This document shows positions 39,123-47,276 of a stretch of 64,000 bases of DNA, one piece after another. Every line of letters starts with the position of its first letter. Positions within the stretch are counted from its first letter, which is position 1. The notes beneath the pieces were generated by a model. That model saw only the letters and a program-made list of their open reading frames with translations. It did not search any database and was not told the origin of the DNA. Source of the DNA: Clostridium sp. BJN0013. Lineage in GTDB: Bacteria; Bacillota; Clostridia; Clostridiales; Clostridiaceae. A program made the translations under genes and the position numbers. The DNA lies in contig NZ_CP162495.1 of the NCBI RefSeq assembly GCF_040939125.1, positions 1,550,001 to 1,614,000 of the forward strand. The letters run 5' to 3'.

Positions 39123-40285
39123 GACGTACTCGGATTTATAAATTCAAATCCAGATACGTCCCTGTCCTAGTTTTTAAACTTTTCTAATTCTTCTATTGTA
39201 AGACCTGTTTTTTCAGCAACTATTTCTATATCCAATATATCCAGTAAGCTTTTGGCTATTTTTATTTTTTCTTCCTTTTTACCCTGTTCAATACCTTGTT
39301 CAATACCTTTTTGTGTATAGTGTATTTTCCTTATTTCATCCACAGACATGTTAAATACACCTCCCTGTAATTTCTTAAATTCTTCATATTTATCTTCAAG
39401 TGTTGGATCTTCAATTAAGAATAAATATTCTAGGAAGTCTACCAGTGCTTTTACTTGTTCGTTGTTTTTTACTTTGTCGTAATTTTTTAGTTCTTTTGCC
39501 AGTTCTATTTTTGCATTGTATATTTCTTCATCGGCAGCACCTGTATTTAATAATTTTTTACCCATTTTAAATACTAATTTCAACGGATTTTCATTATTTA
39601 TACTTTCAAGATCTATTTTTTCAATATCCAAAGTTTTGAAATTATATACAAGCATATCTTCTGGAAGTTCCGGTAATTTGTATACATATTTTCTATCTTT
39701 TCCTCTTTCTCCTTTATAGGTATAAATTGCAGCTGCTACTATTTCCGATTTATCATCATACTTATATCTGAATTTATCCCATATCCTGTAAAAATATCTG
39801 AACATTCTCTCTCCAAAAACTTCATATCTGCTGCTGTAGCTTTGTACTTCCACATGTATGAATAGTATTTTACTCCTTCTATCTTTTAATTTAACTTTTA
39901 TAATTTTGTCTGAAATTATTTTTCACTGCTCTCCCTGTCAAATATCTCTTTTTGTATCTCATCTAATTCTTTGTCCAGGGATTCTGTTCCGTGTTCCCAT
40001 GCTATTTTATAAAATAATTCAGGAAAGAGAAGTTCTATTATCTCAACTTTAAAGGCTTCCAGTATTGTTTTCCATGCCGCATCAAAATCATATATTCTTG
40101 TCAAAGGTTTTTCACGTCCTTATAATTTAGTTAATTCTTTACCTTGATTATATCAAATAATCAGTCTATTTGGCATTATAATTTGAGATCTTTTCTAAGA
40201 AAATTATATCTTTGATGGAAATTTAATAATTGAAAGAAGCCTTTGTTTTTATTCTGGGAGTGCACTACCTGCATCATAATAAGTA
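39123..40285 (-). repeat. Rpn-gene repeat unit, copy A
   Basis: About 1.1 kb here is nearly identical to 45448-46585. The unit contains an Rpn nuclease gene and its flanks, and begins with a terminator-like palindrome (GACGTACTCGGATTT against AAATCCAGATACGTC, 39123-39163). Differences include a one-base deletion, a 12-bp repeat number change and an indel near 40215. Confidence 0.8.
39167..40104 (-). pseudogene. Rpn family nuclease gene, frameshifted copy
   Basis: Rpn/PD-(D/E)XK nuclease family protein (formerly transposase_31/DUF4351-like). The N-terminal part (TRIYDFDAAWKTILEAF) is in one frame and ends at 39916. The rest (EVQSYSSRYEVFGERMFRYF onwards) continues in another. The intact copy at 45492-46442 shows the cause: a run of six T is only five here (39919-39923). 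The C-terminal GIEQ tandem has two units against three in the other copy. Slippage could in principle restore the frame. Confidence 0.85.
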
Positions 40286-40412
40286 GTAGATATAATGAAG
40301 AAAATTTATAGGAAATTATAGTGCTATAGAGGGAATCGCAGTAGGTTTTACACAGGCAGAAATCAGCGACCAATTGACTGGGATAAAGTCTGCGGAGGAA
40401 AGAGGAACTATT
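40105..40412. other. Non-coding flank of Rpn copy A
   Basis: AT-rich sequence of about 310 bases between the Rpn start and the regulator remnant. Up to about 40285 it matches the flank of copy B. A frame of 124 codons on the minus strand crosses it, but only its first third looks like protein. Confidence 0.4.
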
Positions 40413-40550
40413 TAACATTTCCATTTCTGCAGCAAGGCAATTTATGTGTGAATCTACAGCCATCATCATTTTCTTTTCATCCCTATTTTTTATGGATTTG
40501 ATTATGTCTTTATGTTCAGCTTGAGCCTTTAATGCTCTATTAGGGTACAT
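40413..40550 (-). pseudogene. Remnant of a GntR-family (FCD domain) regulator
   Basis: A 46-residue stretch (EHKDIIKSIKNRDEKKMMMA, then VDSHINCLAAEMEML) matches the last helices of an FCD ligand domain, where the EH..I..AI...D......H pattern is typical. No DNA-binding domain is found upstream. The frame beyond it loses coding character. It lies next to the decayed pepD. Confidence 0.45.
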
Positions 40551-40645
40551 TGCTTTTTTTCTGTTTTTGTGATGAAATATAAATAGGTATTGTCTTATAA
40601 TATCCGGCTAAGAATAGATGTTCTAATGTTGGGAGGCGATTATAA

Positions 40646-41305
40646 ATGGAAGGTAGAACATTGGAAAACCTTGAACCTGTTGAAGTATTTAAGTATTTTG
40701 AGGAAATCAGCAATATTCCGAGAGGCTTGGGGAATGAAAAGGAAATCAGTAATTATTTGGTTCCTTTTGTAAAAAAATATAATTTGAATGTTATACCAGA
40801 TAAAGCATTAAATATGATTATAAAAAAACAGCTTCCAGAGGATATGGAAACAGTCTTGGCATAGTAATTCAGGGGCACATGGATATGGTTTGTGAGAAAA
40901 GATCTGGAATAGAACATGAAAAACACTTATAAATATAGATTCAGAGGAAGAGAGGGGATGCTGCCTGTAAGTTGTGCTGGCGGATGTTCAGCGAAAACGA
41001 ATATTTCAGTAATGTGGAATAATATAGATAATATGGATAATATTTTCGATGCTTATGCAATATAAGTTCTATAAACGGAGATTCAAAACAAAATGACATT
41101 GCCCGTGAAGCACAGGCTGTTGGTAATTGCAACTCATGCAGGACTTGAATGTGTGCTTTTTGAAGAAAAGTTTAATGGACAACTAGACATGATATCTTTT
41201 GGCCCAGCTACGTTTGGAGTTCATACTGCAGATGAACATCCGAGCATACCTTCCACACAGAGAATATGGGGATATCTGGTTGAAGTACTAAAGACTCTTA
41301 AGTAA
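40646..41305 (+). pseudogene. Decayed aminoacyl-histidine dipeptidase (PepD-like)
   Basis: Pieces of an M20 dipeptidase in several frames. The N-terminus (EPVEVFKYFEEISNIPRGLG and KEISNYLVPFVKKYNLNVIP) starts at ATG 40646 after GGGAGG. A metal-site piece IQGHMDMVCEK is frameshifted at about 40868. The C-terminus ATHAGLECVLFEEKFNGQLD ... ISFGPATFGVHTADEHPSI ends at 41305. An intact PepD has about 480 residues, so more than half is deleted in the middle. It lies upstream of the OPT transporter, with which it may once have formed a peptide-use operon. Confidence 0.75.
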
Positions 41306-41484
41306 GCAATAAAAGGAGGTGGATTAAAATAACCTTTCTTATTATGATCGTGTATAACAAAACCATCTGATGATGAATATTTATTTTGCTATAAAAATAT
41401 TCAATATAAGTATTACAAAAATTAAAAAGTGAATTTATAGTAATTGATGTATTGTAATTATTGCTATAAAAGGAGGTACATATT

Positions 41485-43404
41485 GTGAATAAAAAATTAT
41501 CTAAAGGTGCCTATGGCGGCATATCTGGTAAAGATTATGTTCCCTATATTTCCAGCGGTTCTAAATCTGGTGGAAATGCTGCTGTGTTAATAATAGGTAT
41601 TCTTCTAGCTGTGCTATTTGCAGCATCTACTGCTTATTCAGGTATGAAAGCAGGGCTTACAGTTGCCGCTGGTATACCTGGCTCTATATTAGGCTCCGTA
41701 TTTATAACTATATTTGCCAAACAAAAAGGTATCCTTGGCAAAAACTTACTTCAAGGTATGTCAAGTGGTGGAGAATCCATTGCTAGTGGTATAATATTTG
41801 TTTTACCAGCAATCCTTTTAATAGGTTCAAAAGTTTCTTTCTTAGAAGGTTTTGTTGTTGGTGTAGGTGGAGCTTTATTCGGTATAGGAATAGCTTCCCT
41901 TGTTTACAATTATTTAATAGTTGAAGAACATGGTAAATTGATGTATCCTGAGTCAATGGCTATATCTGAAACACTTGTTGCTTCAGAAGGTGCTAAAGAA
42001 TCAATCAAGTACATGGGAACCGGATTTGGAATAGGCGGTGTTATAACTGTTTTAACTAGTTCATTTCTAAATGTGACTAACAATGTTATAAGTTATGTAA
42101 ACGAATCCTTCTACAAATGGAAATTTGAAGTTGAAGTTAACCCACTATTATTAGGCATAGGATTTATAGTTGGTATGGAAGTAGCGTTGACTATGTTTGC
42201 TGGCTCTATATTATCTAATTTCGCTATTATGCCTTTAATAGGCTACTTTACCTCTCTAGGACAAGGCGGTCCATCTGTATGGAATAATCCGCATGTTGCT
42301 ATAAACGCCATGCAGGTTAAAGATATAGCAGGTAGTTATGTAAAATATATCGGGGCAGGTATAATGCTTTCTGGCGGCTTGATAAGTGCCGTAAGACTTA
42401 TACCAACTATAGGATCTTCTATAAGGGAAACTCTTAATGCCAAGTCTTCAAAGGGTACTGGTAGTTCATCTGCTGAAAACCTAATATTACTTAGTGGTAT
42501 ATTAATAGGTTTTATAGGCGGTTTTCTGGTATCTGGTGGTAACATATTAATGGCAGTAATTGCTTCTATTTTATCACTATTGTTATCCTTGCTATTTGTT
42601 ATAGTCTCCGGTCGTTTAACTGGTACTATAGGAACTTCAAACCTTCCTGTATCTGGTATGACTATAGCTTCTATAGTTATTGTGACATTATTATTTGTAG
42701 GAATGGGATGGAAAAACATTGGAGATAACAGATCTCTACTATTATTTGGTACATTTATAGTTACTGCCATAGCTGCAGCTGGTGGTTACAGTCAATCACA
42801 AAAAGTTACTTTTATAGTTGGCGGTGACAAGAATGAAATGCAAAAATATTTTGCCGTAGCTAGTGTAGTTGGTGTTGCAGTAGTTACTGGTGTCATATTA
42901 TTACTTTCAAGTCAACTTGCAATGACTGGTGATAACGTACCCTTTGCATTACCTCAGGCTAATTTGATGTCAACGTTGACCGCAGGTATAATGTCAAATA
43001 AATTACCATGGGTCATGATAATTGTTGGAGCTGTTATTGGAGTTGTTTTATTCTTGGTAAAACTTCCTGTAATGACAGTTGCTATAGGATTCTATCTACC
43101 GATATCTACGACTTCTATAATATTGATAGGTGCATTCGTTCGTTTATTTGTAGAAAAAATTTCTAAAACTGAGAAAGAAAAAGAAGCTAAAGTTTCTAAT
43201 GGTGTAAGTTTATCATCTGGACTTGTTGCCGGTGGATCTATAATAGGACTTATTGGTATAATACTTCAAGTATCAGGCATTGTAAAAGGAAATGGTCCAA
43301 GCGGATTTGCAGCTACTAATGGAATGGCATTTGTAATGTTGATAGTTCTTGTAATAGCGTCCATGATACCTATACTGAAAAGTAAAGTGAAAAATGATGA
43401 GTAA
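41485..43404 (+). CDS. OPT family oligopeptide transporter
   Basis: 639-residue membrane protein with about 14-16 hydrophobic segments and the bacterial OPT (YSL/OPT) pattern: AAVLIIGILLAVLFAASTAYSG near residue 30 (in part) followed by GMKAGLTVAAGIPGSILGSV, and a conserved MYPESMAISETL loop. It should import peptides or metal chelates by proton symport. GTG 41485 follows AAAAGGAGG. The next gene overlaps its stop. Confidence 0.9.
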   Translation: MNKKLSKGAYGGISGKDYVPYISSGSKSGGNAAVLIIGILLAVLFAASTAYSGMKAGLTVAAGIPGSILGSVFITIFAKQKGILGKNLLQGMSSGGESIASGIIFVLPAILLIGSKVSFLEGFVVGVGGALFGIGIASLVYNYLIVEEHGKLMYPESMAISETLVASEGAKESIKYMGTGFGIGGVITVLTSSFLNVTNNVISYVNESFYKWKFEVEVNPLLLGIGFIVGMEVALTMFAGSILSNFAIMPLIGYFTSLGQGGPSVWNNPHVAINAMQVKDIAGSYVKYIGAGIMLSGGLISAVRLIPTIGSSIRETLNAKSSKGTGSSSAENLILLSGILIGFIGGFLVSGGNILMAVIASILSLLLSLLFVIVSGRLTGTIGTSNLPVSGMTIASIVIVTLLFVGMGWKNIGDNRSLLLFGTFIVTAIAAAGGYSQSQKVTFIVGGDKNEMQKYFAVASVVGVAVVTGVILLLSSQLAMTGDNVPFALPQANLMSTLTAGIMSNKLPWVMIIVGAVIGVVLFLVKLPVMTVAIGFYLPISTTSIILIGAFVRLFVEKISKTEKEKEAKVSNGVSLSSGLVAGGSIIGLIGIILQVSGIVKGNGPSGFAATNGMAFVMLIVLVIASMIPILKSKVKNDE

Positions 43405-43744
43405 CAACGAAGAACTTTTAAATATAATATTTAAAATCTCGGATAACTTGGAATATGAAGTTGATAAAGACCATATTGTGACTATACTTGAAAAACAAGA
43501 TGACAATATCCAAAGGTTTTTGAGAAAGCTTAAATTCAGAATTCCAGGGTATAAAAAAATTACTATGGATGAGTACGGAAGTTATGTGTTTCTACAAATA
43601 GATGGCAATAAAACTGTAAGAGATATTGGAAAAAATCTAGAAGTAGAGTATGGTGATAAAGTTCATCCACTCTACGAAAGGTTGTTGCTATTTTTAAATC
43701 ATATTGATGTTAATTGTCACTATATAGAAAAAACAAATTTGTAA
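43397..43744 (+). CDS. PqqD-like domain protein
   Basis: 115 residues. The second half (RIPGYKKITMDEYGSYVFLQ then IDGNKTVRDIGKNLEVEYGD) has the PqqD pattern, a small winged-helix-like domain that recognises peptides. The first 40 residues are an added helical segment. It starts inside the end of the OPT gene (ATG 43394 or 43397, overlapping the stop) with no strong ribosome site, so translation is probably coupled. Its role beside a peptide transporter is unknown; no radical-SAM or peptide-modification gene is near. Confidence 0.75.
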   Translation: MSNNEELLNIIFKISDNLEYEVDKDHIVTILEKQDDNIQRFLRKLKFRIPGYKKITMDEYGSYVFLQIDGNKTVRDIGKNLEVEYGDKVHPLYERLLLFLNHIDVNCHYIEKTNL

Positions 43745-43745
43745 T

Positions 43746-43783
43746 AAAAAAGATGGCAGTATATTGTAGCTGCCATCTTTTTT
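43746..43783 (+). terminator. Terminator after the OPT-PqqD pair
   Basis: Stem AAAGATGGCAG / CTGCCATCTTT, loop of about ten bases, followed by a T run. Strong. Confidence 0.9.
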
Positions 43784-43865
43784 ATTACTTTCACTTTTAA
43801 ATTTTACAAAATCCATATTAGTATTAAAATATGATATAATATTGGAAAAAGGATGATGGATAAGT

Positions 43866-43982
43866 ATGTCAGCAAATATTAAAGTATATGATGATATTAT
43901 TCCAATAGTAAACATGCTAAATGGAAGGAAAACTATAGATGAAAAAGTAAATGTTTCAATTGTATATGGTGGTCATATATAA
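43866..43982 (+). CDS. Short ORF, possibly a gene remnant
   Basis: 38 codons from ATG 43866 (AAAGGATGATGGATAAGT before it). The residues (SANIKVYDDIIPIVNMLNGR) look coding. A second coding-like piece without a start (LSEIDEHLYDVNFISNIELC, about 44098-44162, ending in TAG) follows after a gap. Together they may be remains of one decayed gene ahead of the toxin-antitoxin pair. No family is recognised. Confidence 0.3.
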   Translation: MSANIKVYDDIIPIVNMLNGRKTIDEKVNVSIVYGGHI

Positions 43983-44176
43983 ATTATATTATAGATAAAG
44001 CTAAATATTTTATTGAAAGGATAAATAAAAAAGGGAGAATTTTTTGGAGGATAAAATTTATGGTTAAACGAGAAATAGTAATTTCAATTTCTTATTTTGA
44101 GTGAAATTGATGAACATTTATATGATGTGAATTTTATATCTAATATAGAACTTTGTTTAGAATAGGAGTGAGTTCG

Positions 44177-44584
44177 TTGAATATAGATAAAAGTGATATA
44201 AATAAAATAATTGAATTTCTTATAAGAAATGTAACTCCATATTTAATATATTTGTTTGGTTCAGCTGTGAATGGAATTTTTAGAGAAGATAGTGATATGG
44301 ATATAGCTTTTTTAAGTGATAATGAATTTACATCCTATGAAGTGTTTATATTGGCACAGAAGCTTTCAGATAAGTTGAAAAGAGATGTTGATCTGATTGA
44401 CTTGAATAAGGCATCTACGGTGTTTAGGGTTCAGATAATAGCTAAGGGTAATATTATATATTGTATTGATGATAATAGAAGAGCTTATTTTGAAATGTAT
44501 GCATTTAAGGAGTACGCTACTTTAAATGAAGAAAGAGAAGTAATATTACAAAATATAAAAAAGAGGGGTAGGGTATATGAATGA
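44177..44584 (+). CDS. mntA: MntA-type nucleotidyltransferase antitoxin
   Basis: 135-residue minimal nucleotidyltransferase. The GSX10DXD motif is complete (G28, S29, D40, D42), as in MntA, which modifies its partner HepT with AMP on a tyrosine and so neutralises it. The start is TTG 44177 after AGGAGTG; the frame is open upstream to 44153. It overlaps hepT by eight bases, as usual for these pairs. Confidence 0.88.
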   Translation: MNIDKSDINKIIEFLIRNVTPYLIYLFGSAVNGIFREDSDMDIAFLSDNEFTSYEVFILAQKLSDKLKRDVDLIDLNKASTVFRVQIIAKGNIIYCIDDNRRAYFEMYAFKEYATLNEEREVILQNIKKRGRVYE

Positions 44585-44981
44585 TGTAATATTGAATAAA
44601 ATATCTGTTATTGAAAGATGCATAAACAGAATAAACGAAGAATATGATAATAATTTTGAAAATTTACGAAATTATACCAAGCAGGATTCCATAATTTTAA
44701 ATATTCAAAGAGCTTGTGAGGCCTCTATAGATTTAGCCATGAATGTAGTATCTGAAAAAAAACTTGGTATACCTCAGAATAGTAGGGATGCATTTGAATT
44801 TTTATTTCATAACAATATTATAGATGAAAAACTTGCTGGCAATTTAAAATCCATGGTTGGATTTAGAAATATAGCTGTTCATGATTATCAAACAGTAAAT
44901 TTAGATATAGTGAAAGAAATAATTGAAAACCATATATATGATTTAAAAAAATTTGCAAATCAAATGCTTCAAATTAAATAA
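44577..44981 (+). CDS. hepT: HepT-type HEPN toxin (RNase)
   Basis: 134-residue HEPN protein with the active motif RX4HXY complete (R97, H102, Y104 in GFRNIAVHDY). HepT toxins cut RNA; MntA adds AMP to the tyrosine. The ATG at 44577 overlaps the end of mntA. Both genes are intact, so this is probably a working type VII toxin-antitoxin module. Confidence 0.88.
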   Translation: MNDVILNKISVIERCINRINEEYDNNFENLRNYTKQDSIILNIQRACEASIDLAMNVVSEKKLGIPQNSRDAFEFLFHNNIIDEKLAGNLKSMVGFRNIAVHDYQTVNLDIVKEIIENHIYDLKKFANQMLQIK

Positions 44982-45129
44982 TTATCATTACATAATAGCT
45001 AATGAAAGTATTTTATATTTTAAAATAAAGCTTAAATTATACGAAAACTAACATAGAGCACAACCTGCGTAATGTGATAAAATGTAAGAAAGAAATGGGA
45101 GATAACCATGGAAAAGGAGTGGATTTGTA

Positions 45130-45495
45130 ATGTGCAGGTTAAATCCTAAAGTGGATTTTGCATTTAAGAAATTATTTGGAAGCCCTGAAAATAAGGACAT
45201 ATTAATTTCATTTATAAATTCAGTACTTTCAGAAGAGGAGCAGGTTGAAGATATAGAATTAAAAAATCCCTATAACATAGCAAGTTATAGAAAAGGTAAA
45301 ATGACCATACTGGATATAAAAGCTGTAGATGAAAAAGGAACCTGGTATGATATAGAAATGCAGCTGGCAGAAGACAGTGCGGTTAAAAAGGCTATAGAAA
45401 AGCTTGATATTATGTATCTTGATAAAGAAGAAAGGGAAATAATTGAAGACGTACTCGGATTTATAAATTCAAATCCAGGTACGTCCCTGTCCTAG
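45130..45495 (+). pseudogene. Truncated Rpn/PD-(D/E)XK nuclease gene
   Basis: The N-terminal half of a second, different Rpn-type protein: LNPKVDFAFKKLFGSPENKD, then KGKMTILDIKAVDEKGTWYDIEMQ, with the D..E.Q catalytic pattern. After AEDS the frame jumps to a C-terminal-like segment (KKAIEKLDIMYLDKEEREII), suggesting an internal deletion. The final residues are read from the palindrome that begins Rpn copy B. ATG 45130 follows AAAGGAG. Confidence 0.7.
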
Positions 45496-46585
45496 TTTTT
45501 AAACTTTTCTAATTCTTCTATTGTAAGACCTGTCTTTTCAGCGACTATTTCTATATCCAATATATCTAGTAGATTTTTAGCTATTTTTATTTTTTCTTCC
45601 TTTTTACCCTGTTCAATACCCTGTTCAATACCTTGTTCAATACCTTTTTGTGTATAGTGTATTTTCCTTATTTCATCCACAGACATGTTAAATACACCTC
45701 CCTGTAATTTCTTAAATTCTTCATATTTATTTTCAAGTGCTGGATCTTCAATTAAGAATAAATATTCTAGGAAGTCTACCAATGCTTTTACTTGTTCGTT
45801 GTTTCTTACTTTGTCGTAATTTTTTAGTTCTTTTGCCAGTTCTATTTTTGCATTGTATATTTCTTCATCGGCAGCACCTGTATTTAATAATTTTTTACCC
45901 ATTTTAAATACTAATTTCAACGGATTTTCATTATTTATACTTTCAAGATCTATTTTTTCAATATCCAAAGTTTTGAAATTATATACAAGTATATCTTCTG
46001 GAAGTTCCGGTAATTTGTATACATATTTTCTATCTTTTCCTCTTTCTCCTTTATAGGTATAAATTGCAGCTGCTACTATTTCCGATTTATCATCATACTT
46101 ATATCTGAATTTATCCCATATCCTGTAAAAATATCTGAACATTCTCTCTCCAAAAACTTCATATCCACTGCTATAGCTTTGTACTTCCACATGTATGAAT
46201 AGTATTTTACTCCTTCTGTCTTTTAATTTAACTTTTATAATTTTGTCTGAAATTATTTTTTCACTGCTCTCCCTGTCAAATATCTCTTTTTGTATCTCAT
46301 CTAATTCTTTGTCCAGGGATTCTGTTCCGTGTTCCCATGCTATTTTATAAAATAATTCAGGAAAGAGAAGTTCTATTATCTCAACTTCAAAGGCTTCCAG
46401 TATTGTTTTCCATGCTGTATCAAAGTCATGTATTCTTGTCAAAGGTTTTTCACGTCCTTATAATTTAGTTAATTCTTTACCTTGATTATATCAAATAATC
46501 AGTATATTTGGCATTATAATTTGAGATCTTTTCTAAGGAAATTATATCTTTATTTTCATTCTGGGATTGTACTACCTGTATTATA
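45448..46585 (-). repeat. Rpn-gene repeat unit, copy B
   Basis: The second copy of the unit at 39123-40285, in the same orientation. It begins with the palindrome GACGTACTCGGATTT / AAATCCAGGTACGTC (45448-45485) and contains the intact gene. The left boundary cuts into another Rpn gene, and just past the right boundary lies an mntA fragment. Confidence 0.8.
45492..46442 (-). CDS. Rpn family recombination-promoting nuclease, intact copy
   Basis: 316-residue protein of the Rpn/transposase_31 type. N-terminal FDTAWKTILEAFEVEIIELL, the core KILFIHVEVQSY with the E-x-Q part of the PD-(D/E)XK site, RMFRYFYRIWDKFR, and a C-terminal helix with three GIEQ tandem units followed by KKEEKIKIAKNLLD. TTG 46442 lies 12 bases after AAGGA, a long spacing, so expression may be low. 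Such genes promote recA-independent recombination and often occur in several copies. Confidence 0.8.
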   Translation of the reverse strand: MTRIHDFDTAWKTILEAFEVEIIELLFPELFYKIAWEHGTESLDKELDEIQKEIFDRESSEKIISDKIIKVKLKDRRSKILFIHVEVQSYSSGYEVFGERMFRYFYRIWDKFRYKYDDKSEIVAAAIYTYKGERGKDRKYVYKLPELPEDILVYNFKTLDIEKIDLESINNENPLKLVFKMGKKLLNTGAADEEIYNAKIELAKELKNYDKVRNNEQVKALVDFLEYLFLIEDPALENKYEEFKKLQGGVFNMSVDEIRKIHYTQKGIEQGIEQGIEQGKKEEKIKIAKNLLDILDIEIVAEKTGLTIEELEKFKN

Positions 46586-46587
46586 AT

Positions 46588-46648
46588 AAAATGAATTTAC
46601 ATTTTATGAAGTGTTTATATTGTCACAAAAGCTTTCAGATAATATTTA
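46588..46648 (+). pseudogene. Fragment of a second mntA gene
   Basis: About 55 bases match mntA around 44320-44385 closely and in the same order; the translation contains EFTFYEVFILSQKLSD, against EFTSYEVFILAQKLSD in the intact gene. Nothing else of the gene remains. It adjoins the end of Rpn copy B. Confidence 0.65.
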
Positions 46649-46708
46649 AAGTAGTTCTTAAACTATACGAAAACTAATATAGAATATAAACATTAAAGGA
46701 GGGATATT

Positions 46709-46888
46709 ATGGATATAGCGGCACTTTCTGTAGCAATGAGTGAGTATAGTGTTAAACAATCAGCAGGTATAGCCATTACTAAAATGGCTATGAATGCATC
46801 AGAGCAGAATGCTGTAAATATGACAGATATGATAAATAGTATGGCAGTTGATCCTAATTTAGGAAGTAAACTGGATGTAAAAGTATAA
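46709..46888 (+). CDS. YjfB family putative motility protein
   Basis: 59 residues, MDIAALSVAMSEYSVKQSAG then a helix with ITKMAMNASEQNAVNM and a C-terminal SKLDVKV. This matches the YjfB family, small proteins regulated with flagella in Bacillus and Clostridium. ATG 46709 follows AAAGGAGG. Upstream, TAAA-N15-TACGAAAA (about 46649-46675) is a weak candidate for a sigma-D promoter. Confidence 0.75.
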   Translation: MDIAALSVAMSEYSVKQSAGIAITKMAMNASEQNAVNMTDMINSMAVDPNLGSKLDVKV

Positions 46889-47276
46889 TATTTATGGATG
46901 AAAATGAAAAATCGAAGAGTTAAACCACAGTATAAATAATTTGGCTCAGCAGGTAAGAGCACTGGATGAAGAAAGCAGAATAACAAAGCATGGAAAAATA
47001 CTTTAACTTAAGCATATGTCCTATTAAGGTATAGTCCAATGTTTAATAGGGTATGTGCTTAAGTATATTAGGTTCTTCATAATGAGGATAATAAGAAAAG
47101 TTCAGAGGAGATTTTAAAAAAGGTCGTAGATGAGAATTTCACTGTGTATGAGGAATCATCAATAGATATACTTGCATGATGGGATGTGAAAGTTTTATAT
47201 TTATGCTAGTTGAAGCATGGGGAAAAGTACTTTTTCAACACTTTCCCTTATAGTAAAACCTAAATTTAAAAATTAC
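46889..47276. other. Gap with coding remnants and a large palindrome
   Basis: Two short coding-like pieces on the plus strand: one ending NNLAQQVRALDEESRI and a short tail (before 47003), one reading EDNKKSSEEILKKVVDENF (about 47080-47180). Between them is a long hairpin: 47006-47027 pairs with 47043-47064 over 22 bases with a few mismatches (ACTTAAGC ... GCTTAAGT). The rest shows nothing recognisable. A weak stem near 47219-47250 may end the minus-strand gene. Confidence 0.4.

Noticed and set aside
40176-40412. Continuation of the GntR remnant as a real 124-residue protein
   Set aside because: Only the first 46 residues look like an FCD domain; the remainder is translated intergenic sequence shared with the flank of Rpn copy B.
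45853-46056. Plus-strand ORF inside the Rpn gene (and its twin at 39516-39719)
   Set aside because: It is an antisense shadow of the Rpn coding sequence, conserved only because the two copies are duplicates.
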